Shown here: positions 34,901 through 40,444 of the stretch, piece after piece | Layout: the number at the start of each line of letters is the position of its first letter | Numbering within the stretch: the first letter of the stretch is position 1 | Source of the DNA: an uncultured Bacillota bacterium | Lineage (GTDB): Bacteria > Bacillota > Clostridia > Christensenellales > Pumilibacteraceae | Length of the DNA: 40,444 nt | Assembly: GCA_949294845.1 (NCBI GenBank) | Contig: CASFJH010000012.1 | Location: 1 to 40,444 of the forward strand | Reading direction: 5' to 3' | Position numbers and translations under genes: made by a program | Notes under the pieces: generated by a model | What the model was told of the DNA's origin: nothing | Seen by the model: the letters and a program-made list of their open reading frames with translations, nothing else | Database searches by the model: none

Positions 34901-36760
34901 CACGCTGTCGTAAGTCGCTCCGACCGCTCCCGAGTTGCTGCCGCCCATAGCGTTAAGAGTAAGCGTATGATCGTTCGCCTCCCACACCGCGTAAAGCGTG
35001 ACGGAGCCGCCCTTTACGTCGGTAAGATTGCTTACCGTCTGCCCGTCGGTATAATCGGCGCCGCCGCTTTGTGTCGCCGACCAGCCGAGGAACGTCCAGC
35101 CCTTAAGCGAGAACGCGTTGGACGGCAGAGCGATTTGGCCGTCGTCGTAAACGCGTTCGGTCGCCGGCATATTTCCGGCAATGCTTCCGCTCGCGCTTTG
35201 CGGTTTGTTTGAGTCATACTCTATCGTATACTCGTTTGCAATCCAATGCGCGTACAGCGTAAGCGGAAGCTCGAAATCGCAGACCTTAACGGCTTTTCCC
35301 GTCTCGTCGTAATATTTTGTACCGTTTCCGCCGGTTGCCGTATAATATCCCGCCAGCGTATATCCTTTACGCGACGGAACGCTTATATCGGGCATATTCC
35401 CGTCGTATACGGCCGTAACGGAATCGGTCCCGTTTAAACCGTTCTGCTTATCGAAAGTAACGAGGCTTTCTTTCGGCACGCCCGACGCTTTTATCAGTAT
35501 GTCGCCGGTTATGTACTGACCGAATACGGTGACTTTTCCGCTGCCGGAATCGTAGCTGTAATTTCCTGCGGCGAGCGCAACGTTTCCGACCGTTATTTCA
35601 ACGGACGCCGGCAGTTCATAGCCGGTATGCGCGCTCAGAACCGCAGTATAATCCGTGCCGTATCGGGCGGTTGCCGCGCCGTCCGAATCAAGGTGCGTCA
35701 ACTCGCAAGCCGTCGTCATCGTGCCGTAATAAGTAAACTCTTCCGCTGACGGAGAACCGCTGTAATTAAAGTCGTTTCCGGCTTCGTCTCTTACGGTCAG
35801 CCCGGAAACGGACGAAAGCGAAAGCGTTCCGCTGTTTTCGTCCTCAGGGAGAGCGAAGGTATATATCACCTGCGTTTTGCCGCCGCTGTCAGCCGTTTCG
35901 GCCGAACCCGAGACGAGAAACTGGCGGCCGTTCAGACTGAGAGTCGCCGTACCGCTCTGATAAACCGAAACCTTTTCGTTGAACTGCAAAAGATATTTTA
36001 TCGTGTTGCCGCCGACGGCAATATTCTTTGACGGGTCTGTAATGCCCGTTTTGTCCGCAGTCGCTCCCTCAAACGACGGGGCCGTGCTGTCGTAAAGATA
36101 GCATTGCATATCGGCAATCCATGGTCTGTCGTAAAGGTTTTTAGAATTGGAAAACCACAGTTCTATGTAAGCGGTACCTTTGGGTACGGCTTTCGGCTCC
36201 AGCTGAATCGACTTGCAGCTGTCCTTGAGTCCGCCAATATAATCGGTAACCGTTTTGCTGCTTATCGGATCGATATCGGCGCCGTCCGCCGTATGGAATT
36301 CCGCGCGCACGGAAATGTGATAGGTAGTCGACGCCTGAAGATAATACCATGCCGAAGCGCTGAGCGACAGCTGCCCCAGATCGGCCTTAAGCCGATCGGC
36401 GGCCGACAGATTTATCGTGTAATATATGCCGCCGGTATAATCGTTGTTTCCTATATCCGCGTCGTCACCCCTGTTTGCAGGACGTATCCCGTAGCCGTGT
36501 CCGTCGGTTTCGTCAGTCACATGGAGATCGGGAGTTCCGCTGTCTTTTCCCCACCCTTTTGACGTCAAGGTATCCCATGTGTCGTCGGCCTGTATCTGAG
36601 GGATCAGATTCTGCGTCTGTCCGGTTTGCCACATTCCGTCGGTATCCGTACCCACGACCGCAGCCGCAGTAACGGTTCCGCCGCACAAGAACGCCGCCGA
36701 CAGGCATAACGCCGCAAGCGCCGTAAAAGCTACAGATAAACGTTTTCTCCGTCTCGTCAT
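31904..36760 (-). CDS. InlB-type (Listeria-Bacteroides) repeat surface protein with coiled-coil stalk and membrane anchor
   Basis: A 1618-residue exported protein. Residues 1-33 are a signal peptide (MTRRRKR, then a hydrophobic core ending in AAA). About 40-230 is a beta-rich region that may be a carbohydrate-binding module (SASAWYYLQASTTYHISV, AYIELWFSNS). 231-345 is an Ig-like domain. About 433-1383 holds some eleven or twelve List-Bact/InlB B repeats of about 80 residues, with YDANGGTGAP, YTFIGWA and VTLYAVW as the recurring pattern; one unit near the middle is divergent. 1390-1583 is a heptad-rich Leu/Ala/Glu coiled coil, and 1584-1611 a membrane helix with a basic tail. There is no LPXTG motif. 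AGAGG precedes the ATG. It is probably a surface adhesin or wall-associated structural protein. Confidence 0.9.
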   Translation of the reverse strand: MTRRRKRLSVAFTALAALCLSAAFLCGGTVTAAAVVGTDTDGMWQTGQTQNLIPQIQADDTWDTLTSKGWGKDSGTPDLHVTDETDGHGYGIRPANRGDDADIGNNDYTGGIYYTINLSAADRLKADLGQLSLSASAWYYLQASTTYHISVRAEFHTADGADIDPISSKTVTDYIGGLKDSCKSIQLEPKAVPKGTAYIELWFSNSKNLYDRPWIADMQCYLYDSTAPSFEGATADKTGITDPSKNIAVGGNTIKYLLQFNEKVSVYQSGTATLSLNGRQFLVSGSAETADSGGKTQVIYTFALPEDENSGTLSLSSVSGLTVRDEAGNDFNYSGSPSAEEFTYYGTMTTACELTHLDSDGAATARYGTDYTAVLSAHTGYELPASVEITVGNVALAAGNYSYDSGSGKVTVFGQYITGDILIKASGVPKESLVTFDKQNGLNGTDSVTAVYDGNMPDISVPSRKGYTLAGYYTATGGNGTKYYDETGKAVKVCDFELPLTLYAHWIANEYTIEYDSNKPQSASGSIAGNMPATERVYDDGQIALPSNAFSLKGWTFLGWSATQSGGADYTDGQTVSNLTDVKGGSVTLYAVWEANDHTLTLNAMGGSNSGAVGATYDSVLTDIPAVPARHGYNFLGYFDAQTGGEQYFGSDGKAFEGKTLTADADVVLYAQWAPVTYTVELYSEGRYLHTINNVVFGELTLPSAQALALSRENFDFVGWNMYDEQNWAMYNADTLYSVGLTGEQGGVVVLYAAWQEKPVYSLLYDANGGTGAPAMTQAHEQETIVLSDGVPSRRNYSFLGWATSAGAETAQYLAGGQFTMGDAVVTLYAVWKHNPSLSYDANGGTFVGSVESSRPAAGEKVTVTVIVPQLEGHIFEGWSEDPLASTATYRAGEQFIMPDADTVFYAVWKSALYTVVFSAAEGYGAEGLNEKYAFGETVSFTVTGALPKVYINGQLAEAGADGYYSFVVTGDSEVFAADGTKLSLVYSANGGTGAPSDNAVYTDGSSATVSSVQPERAGYTFIGWASDRNAESAEYSDGETVLFAGEDVVLYAVWQANVYKIIYSANSGTGDMNPDEFAYGEERALSENAFEKTGYTFAGWALSEGGDAAYSDGATVSDLCADNGGEITLYAVWEQTVTEITFASAHGEAVNPPFSAVYGRQLPDGLTVPVCSGYSFGGYYTQPDGAGQMIFDSAMNAAVAEWNINVSALTLHPYWIPVRYTIVYVSGQNVFGEQSAVYGTPFALNSAAEMDIAAPAGCRFAGWSAIPSGQIAAYADGQTITDALTQTDGDTVYLYAVFEANEEFAVIYDANGGSNAPVDGSGYFSGDTVKISDTVPQREGYIFAGWSYDPNGDSIDFPFENGQFTVSSAEMPDGGMSLYAVWTAGDTLQSRIDRMEAQAESLSAAVDALESADGDISAELERLSAELQATRAALDALDGTYATDEALSAAAEQLEALLAQAQSDLELQISQIRADLESAVNGLTSSIAQNKSDVEARLAEVEAAYKNADLLINGDFGALKTADGQLAAELAALDGAYKAADEALWAGIRQVQENLDALQQKLEETDSGLETELDSAIADNGRVSLIYTIINIVLGAAVAALAITLVVRAVRAGRSAE

Positions 36761-36814
36761 AAAAGCAACCTCTTTTCTTCGCGGAATCTTTACCGGCGAA
36801 GGTTTCTTTTATCT

Positions 36815-36843
36815 ATTTTATCATATATAGATTCGTACCGGAA
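36815..36843 (-). promoter_or_regulatory. Possible promoter of the surface-protein operon
   Basis: On the minus strand, TTCCGG (36838-36843), a 17-bp spacer and TAAAAT (36815-36820), giving a leader of about 50 nt with a CTTCGC/GCGAAG hairpin. The -35 is poor, so this is weak. Confidence 0.35.
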
Positions 36844-36896
36844 AGAGCGGGAACCCCTTTGCCGGCAATCTTAACAATTCTTTACAAATATACTCC

Positions 36897-36916
36897 GGCA
36901 AATATCTTTTTTTGCC
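36897..36916. promoter_or_regulatory. Inverted repeat between the divergent surface-protein and two-component genes
   Basis: GGCAAA (36897-36902) and TTTGCC (36911-36916) around an eight-base spacer, about 22 bp ahead of the two-component -10 box. A candidate operator for the response regulator or another protein; it has no T-run in a terminator position. Confidence 0.35.
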
Positions 36917-36937
36917 TTGCGCGCGCTCATTATCTGA

Positions 36938-36943
36938 TATAAT
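36938..36943 (+). promoter_or_regulatory. -10 element of the two-component operon promoter
   Basis: A perfect TATAAT at 36938-36943 lies 29 bp before the ATG. The best -35 (CTTGCG, 16-bp spacer) is weak, which suggests an activator-dependent promoter. Confidence 0.5.
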
Positions 36944-36972
36944 ACGAATATACGGTCGACGGGAGAATAAAT

Positions 36973-37653
36973 ATGGATTAGACCGTTTTCGGCAGAAAAC
37001 TGCTTTTTGTAGAAGACGACGACAAATTAAAGAGGGAAATTGTCGCGTATTTCTCTCCCTCGAATACTGTTTTTACGGCGTCCGACGTGGACGAAGCGGT
37101 CGAGCTTCTGACCGCAGCCGGCGACTTCGACGCCGTAGTCCTCGATTTGATACTCAAACGCAGCATGGGAATCGATCTGTTCAAAGCGTTCCCCCAATTG
37201 CCGCCGGTGATAATTCTCTCTTCTCTTTACGGCGAGGACAACGTTATGACCGGCCTCACCTCGGGCGCGGCGGATTATGTCGTAAAGCCGTGCTCCATGC
37301 GCCTGCTGGAAACGCATATAGCTCTCAGGCTGCTGCCCAAAGCGGACGCGGTGGAAACTTTCGGACGGTTTTCGGTCAACGCCAATACGCGCACCGTCAA
37401 ATATAACAATATGCCCGTTCCGCTCACCCCTTCGGAATTCAATATTCTGTTCTTTTTGGTAAAAAACCGCGGCAGATATTTTACTGCCGATGAGATATAC
37501 GAAAAAATCTGGTGCGCGCCCAGTCTGCATACCACGACGATACGCGCGCATTTATCGTCTTTACGCAGAAAACTGAAAGCCGCAATACCTTCGGGCGATA
37601 TAATCCGTACCGAATTCAATAAAGGCTACTGTTTTACGGGAGACGTATTATGA
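36973..37653 (+). CDS. OmpR/PhoB-family response regulator with in-frame TAG at codon 3
   Basis: From the ATG at 36973 (GGGAG seven bases upstream) the frame reads Met-Asp-TAG, then continues without interruption through a complete receiver domain: LLFVEDDD, phospho-acceptor Asp58 in VVLDLIL and Lys105 in VVKP. A PhoB-type winged helix with LTPSEFNILFFL and RAHLSSLRRKL follows to the TGA at 37653 (226 codons in all). No ATG, GTG or TTG lies between the TAG and the GTG at 37087, which would delete the first beta-strand, helix and acidic pocket. So either the TAG is a nonsense mutation, an assembly error, or is read through or bypassed. It overlaps the histidine kinase by four bases (ATGA). Confidence 0.8.
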
Positions 37654-39662
37654 AAAAAGCCGTTAAAAACCTCTTGGCCGCGGGCTGCCTGTTCGCGTTC
37701 TGCCTGACGCTTTCGCTCGTTCTCAGCTTCGCGGCGAAAAACGCCGTCGAAGATACGCCCGTCACAAAAAAGGCGATGGGCGACGTTACCGTAAACGCCG
37801 TTTCGGTTATGGCCGTTAAGGGTGTAATGAAAATGACCGCGTTCAACTACCTTGCCGACGATTTTGCGGAGCTGAGCGAAACGGTGTCCGACGCCGACGA
37901 GGGCGACGCGCCGGCCGCGCGCGGTACATACCGGTTCTATATAGACACCCTTACCGTCGAGGAATGGGCGGACAGCGACAGCCTGCAGCACCTGCTTAAA
38001 GCGGACGGCAACTGGCACCTGACGATGTATATTCCTCCCGTGTTCTCCGCTTGCAGCGTGTACGTTCAGTACCAGAATAAAGAATACGTCGGTTCGATCG
38101 ACAGATACAATATCGAGCACTACGTCGCCTATTCGTCGCCGTCCGAATTCGACGAAACCGTCAGGCACCGCACGGCAACTGAGCCGATTTTTATCGATAT
38201 CCCCGTTTCCGCCGACAGCAAGTTTTCAAGAGAATGCGTAGTCACCATTCACTATGAAGCGGACAACGATAATTTCGTGGGTATTACCGACGCGATTCTT
38301 ATCGGCGATGACGCGGCGGTCAGAAAAGCCGTCAAGCAAAATCGCTCGGTTCTCCTTATGGGCGCGATAATCGCCGCGGCTACGCTGCTGCTGTTCCTTT
38401 TGATCTGTATCTTAAAACGCTCTCTCGATTTCGTTCCGCAGCTGTTGTTCGCCGCCGGTATTTTCATTGCGCTCTTCGCCACTTATCTGATGTTCGGCCC
38501 GACGTCGGCTCCCTATCTGATTCTCGGACTCCGCCGCTTTTCAGTGGGCTTTATAGCCGTTGCCGCCACGCTCTATCTCCCCAAAAAGCTGCGCGCAATC
38601 CCCGTCATGTATCCGATATGCGCCGTCGCGCTTATCGCGGCCGCGCTGGCTTTCGTTTCGCCGTTCTGCACGGGCGTCGCGACTTACACGGCGGTATGCC
38701 GCTGTTATGCAGTGCTGGCGCTCGTCTGCGTTGCCGCCGTACTGGCGGGCGCGGTGCGCGATATATGCGCCGATAAGCCGTTGGGACTGCGCCTTAACAG
38801 CGTCATAACCTGTATTCTGACCGTTACGGCGCTGTTTATGAATCGATCGTTTCCGTTCATCGTGCTCTCGCCGGCGCTGTGGCTGTGCCTGGGTATGCTC
38901 GGCATAACGCTCGTACTTGGACTGAGAGAATTTATTTCCGCCGAAATCCGCAACCGGTATCTCACGACCAATCTGGAGCAGGAAGTCAGGCGCCAGACGC
39001 TCAGCCTGCAGAACGTTCTTGCCGAGCGCGACAGGATTTTGCTTTACGTCAGCCACGATATGAAAAAGACCGTCGTCGGTATGGACGGACCTCTGACCGA
39101 TTTGCGGCAGAGCTTATCCTCGCCCGAACAGGCGGCAAAGGTTGATTATCTGCTGCAGAAAAACGCCGAGCTTAAAAAGGATTTTGCCGATTTGGGAAAA
39201 TACGGCAGACAAAACTATGTCGCGGAGCAGTCCGAGGTGCTTAATCTTAGCCGTATTGTGCGCAAAGTTACTGACGACCTGCGCCCCGACTGCGAGGCAA
39301 ACGGCATTGTCCTGACCGTCACCCTACCCGAAAAGCTGGACGTGTACGCCAAAAAAGCCGCTTTGGAAAGCGTAATACTCAATCTGATTCTTAACGCGAT
39401 CGAACACTCGTTCTGCACGCATTTGTCCGTTTCGGCCGTAAAACGAAAAGGACTGTGCCGCCTCGATATAGTCGACGACGGCCGAGGCGTGACGACGGAT
39501 AAAGATATTTTCGAACCGTTCGTTTCGGGAGACCCTTCCGAAAACAATTCGGGTCTCGGACTGTTTCTGGCAAAAGCCGCGGTCGAATCGATGCACGGCA
39601 GCCTTACATACGAGCGCAAAGATAATTTTACAGTCTTTTCCGCAACGCTGCCGCTTGCGTGA
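37650..39662 (+). CDS. Sensor histidine kinase with extracellular domain and 7TM (7TMR-DISM-like) region
   Basis: A 670-residue membrane kinase. One N-terminal membrane segment (about 8-28), an extracellular domain of about 195 residues, then about seven membrane helices (about 230-440), the layout of 7TMR-DISM sensors. The DHp domain follows with the phospho-accepting His469 in LYVSHDMKK, and a HATPase domain with the N box LNLILNAIEHS, the G1 box DIVDDGRGV and the G2 box SGLGLFLAKAA. All catalytic motifs are intact. It is coupled to the response regulator by ATGA and divergent from the surface-protein operon, a plausible target. The ligand is unknown. A terminator follows at 39717. Confidence 0.92.
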   Translation: MKKAVKNLLAAGCLFAFCLTLSLVLSFAAKNAVEDTPVTKKAMGDVTVNAVSVMAVKGVMKMTAFNYLADDFAELSETVSDADEGDAPAARGTYRFYIDTLTVEEWADSDSLQHLLKADGNWHLTMYIPPVFSACSVYVQYQNKEYVGSIDRYNIEHYVAYSSPSEFDETVRHRTATEPIFIDIPVSADSKFSRECVVTIHYEADNDNFVGITDAILIGDDAAVRKAVKQNRSVLLMGAIIAAATLLLFLLICILKRSLDFVPQLLFAAGIFIALFATYLMFGPTSAPYLILGLRRFSVGFIAVAATLYLPKKLRAIPVMYPICAVALIAAALAFVSPFCTGVATYTAVCRCYAVLALVCVAAVLAGAVRDICADKPLGLRLNSVITCILTVTALFMNRSFPFIVLSPALWLCLGMLGITLVLGLREFISAEIRNRYLTTNLEQEVRRQTLSLQNVLAERDRILLYVSHDMKKTVVGMDGPLTDLRQSLSSPEQAAKVDYLLQKNAELKKDFADLGKYGRQNYVAEQSEVLNLSRIVRKVTDDLRPDCEANGIVLTVTLPEKLDVYAKKAALESVILNLILNAIEHSFCTHLSVSAVKRKGLCRLDIVDDGRGVTTDKDIFEPFVSGDPSENNSGLGLFLAKAAVESMHGSLTYERKDNFTVFSATLPLA

Positions 39663-39716
39663 ATTTCCGCAACTCGGACAGGCGTTTGCAGCCGGCCGAC
39701 GCCTGTCGCGAAAGAA

Positions 39717-39759
39717 AAAATCCGCCTTCGGCTCGTTATAACCTAAAAAGGCGGATTTT
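39717..39759 (+). terminator. Intrinsic terminator after the histidine kinase gene
   Basis: AAAATCCGCC (39717-39726) pairs with GGCGGATTTT (39750-39759) around a 23-base loop; the T-run is short (TTTTGT). The loop contains a TATAAC that could be fortuitous. Confidence 0.75.
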
Positions 39760-39780
39760 GTCTGATTATGCCCCGAAAAG

Positions 39781-39964
39781 ACTGTACACCCCTCCCTCAA
39801 GACAATCAGCGTTACAACGTGGGCTTAGCGGATAAAAATGCTGCCCGCCAAATCGAGCAGAAGGGTTGCAGGTTGTGGAATTTTTAATGCGAGGACGAGG
39901 GAGTTTACTAAGACGTAAATGACCGAAGTCCGAGACATGAAGAAAGGGCGCAAGATGCGCCCTT
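39781..39964 (+). ncRNA. Candidate structured non-coding RNA (possibly raiA-like)
   Basis: About 185 nt with nested pairing: CTCCCTC (39792-39798) with GAGGGAG (39897-39903), inside it ACAAC (39814-39818) with GTTGT (39872-39876), and inside that the hairpin GGGC-TT-AGC...GCT-GCCC (39821-39846). Downstream are TTTAC/GTAAA (39904-39919), GAC-CGAA-GTC (39921-39930) and a final 8-bp hairpin (39944-39964). No convincing protein is encoded. I have the impression that the central segment recurs in gut Firmicute genomes, and the size and fold bring the raiA RNA class to mind, but I cannot confirm either. The strand is inferred: no good plus-strand promoter is seen. Confidence 0.5.
39944..39964 (-). 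terminator. Hairpin likely ending the tRNA-Gly transcript
   Basis: AAGGGCGC/GCGCCCTT with a five-base loop lies 10 bp past the tRNA 3' end; on the minus strand it is followed by TCTTC, a modest U-tract. It could equally be the 3' hairpin of the candidate plus-strand RNA. Confidence 0.55.
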
Positions 39965-39974
39965 ATCCTCGGTT

Positions 39975-40049
39975 TGGAGCGGAAGACGGGACTCGAACCC
40001 GCAACGTTCAGCTTGGGAAGCTGACGCTCTACCGTTGAGCCACTTCCGC
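39975..40049 (-). tRNA. tRNA-Gly (anticodon CCC), CCA encoded
   Basis: The minus-strand cloverleaf has acceptor GCGGAAG with CTTCCGC, discriminator U and encoded CCA. The anticodon arm TCAGC-TTCCCAA-GCTGA gives anticodon CCC (reads GGG). The T arm contains GGTTCGAGTCC. Confidence 0.95.
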
Positions 40050-40063
40050 ATACGGTATTATAA

Positions 40064-40092
40064 AGTATACTATATCGGGCGGCGGTTGTCAA
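40064..40092 (-). promoter_or_regulatory. Promoter of tRNA-Gly
   Basis: On the minus strand, a perfect TTGACA (40087-40092), a 17-bp spacer and TATACT (40064-40069), about 14 bp before the tRNA. Confidence 0.8.
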
Positions 40093-40111
40093 TCGGTTTA
40101 CGACGGTAAAT

Positions 40112-40444
40112 TTATAATCGCAGCACCAGACAGCCGACTACGCAACCTATGAAAGTGGACACAAGCGCGACGGGTATTGCGTACCTTAATCGTTTTATCT
40201 GTATTCGGGAGGTATATATCGCCGATATATAAAATATGGTCTCGCTCGAGCCGTAGATTACCGACGCGCACCTGCCGATATAGGTATCGGCTCCGTATAC
40301 GGTATAAATATTATCGAGCACGGCGAGCGACCCCGCTCCGGACAGAGGCCTCAGCAGCATCAGTTCGGTAAGCTCGGGCGGCAGTCCGAACAGCCGCATT
40401 ACGGGCGAAAGCCACTGCGCCAGAAGCGCGCTTACTCCGCTGGC
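40112..40444 (-). CDS. spmB: Spore maturation protein B, C-terminal part (cut by window edge)
   Basis: The minus-strand frame is open from the right edge, so only the last 110 residues are seen; an internal ATG at 40399 is not the start. The LRPLSGAGSLAVLD segment, GADTYIGRCASVIYGSSETIFYI and the final hydrophobic AIPVALVSTFIGCVVG match SpmB, a membrane protein with the nucleoside-transporter Gate fold that works with SpmA in spore core dehydration. spmA would be expected upstream, outside the window. It implies an endospore-forming ancestry, though such genes can persist in non-sporulating relatives. Confidence 0.87.
   Translation of the reverse strand, partial: ASGVSALLAQWLSPVMRLFGLPPELTELMLLRPLSGAGSLAVLDNIYTVYGADTYIGRCASVIYGSSETIFYISAIYTSRIQIKRLRYAIPVALVSTFIGCVVGCLVLRL

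Noticed and set aside
31904..36760. DNA-level tandem repeats or CRISPR in the surface gene
   Set aside because: The periodicity is at protein level (diverged repeats of about 80 residues); there are no identical short repeats with uniform spacers anywhere in the window.
39766..40092. Minus-strand open frame covering tRNA-Gly and the structured element
   Set aside because: It runs through a tRNA gene and its promoter; the translated sequence is a by-product of a non-coding element.

Overview
The window looks like chromosomal DNA from an anaerobic, Gram-positive-type member of the Clostridia. A partial spore-maturation gene (spmB) sits at the right edge. There are also a flavodiiron oxygen/NO reductase, Listeria-Bacteroides (InlB-type) repeat surface protein, a PrpC-like phosphatase with a Hanks-type kinase, consensus sigma-A promoters (TTGACT/TTGACA, 17-bp spacer, TATAAT) and GGAGG ribosome binding sites. 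Base composition is GC-rich for a Firmicute by eye. A gut Christensenellales/Borkfalkia-like lineage would fit, but that is inference.

Layout. 1-510 is the inner end of an integrated element (C-terminal part of a tyrosine recombinase, then a terminator) abutting the 3' end of tRNA-Arg(CCU). 928-4115 is a leuS-birA operon. On the minus strand, 15.5 kb down to 4.1 kb is one tightly packed purine operon, purE-purC-purM-purN-purH-purD-purL-ygiQ, driven by a near-perfect promoter with a very short leader. purF, purB and purK are not in it. Upstream and on the same strand is a separately terminated NCS2/AzgA-type purine permease. 17.5-19.3 kb holds a PP2C phosphatase and a zinc-ribbon Ser/Thr kinase. 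19.3-22.5 kb (minus) holds metF-metH; MetH has no reactivation domain. fprA diverges from metF.

24.0-29.7 kb (minus) is a six-gene sugar-acid operon: TIM-barrel isomerase, two Gfo/Idh/MocA oxidoreductases, mannonate dehydratase UxuA, an SDR resembling mannonate oxidoreductase, and a second TIM-barrel isomerase. A divergent AraC regulator lies next to it. 30.8-36.8 kb (minus) encodes a 1618-residue InlB-repeat/coiled-coil membrane-anchored surface protein, followed 10 bp later by a membrane-anchored protein ending in a ribosomal-protein-uL15-like domain. Diverging from it is a response regulator/7TM histidine kinase pair; the response regulator has an in-frame TAG at codon 3. The right end has a richly folded, probably non-coding RNA element, tRNA-Gly(CCC) and the 3' part of spmB.

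The most notable observations are the amber codon in the response regulator, the uL15-like membrane protein paired with the surface protein, three genes with promoters placed so that their mRNAs should be leaderless (PP2C, metF, araC), the structured element beside tRNA-Gly, and an attenuator-like hairpin before the purine permease.
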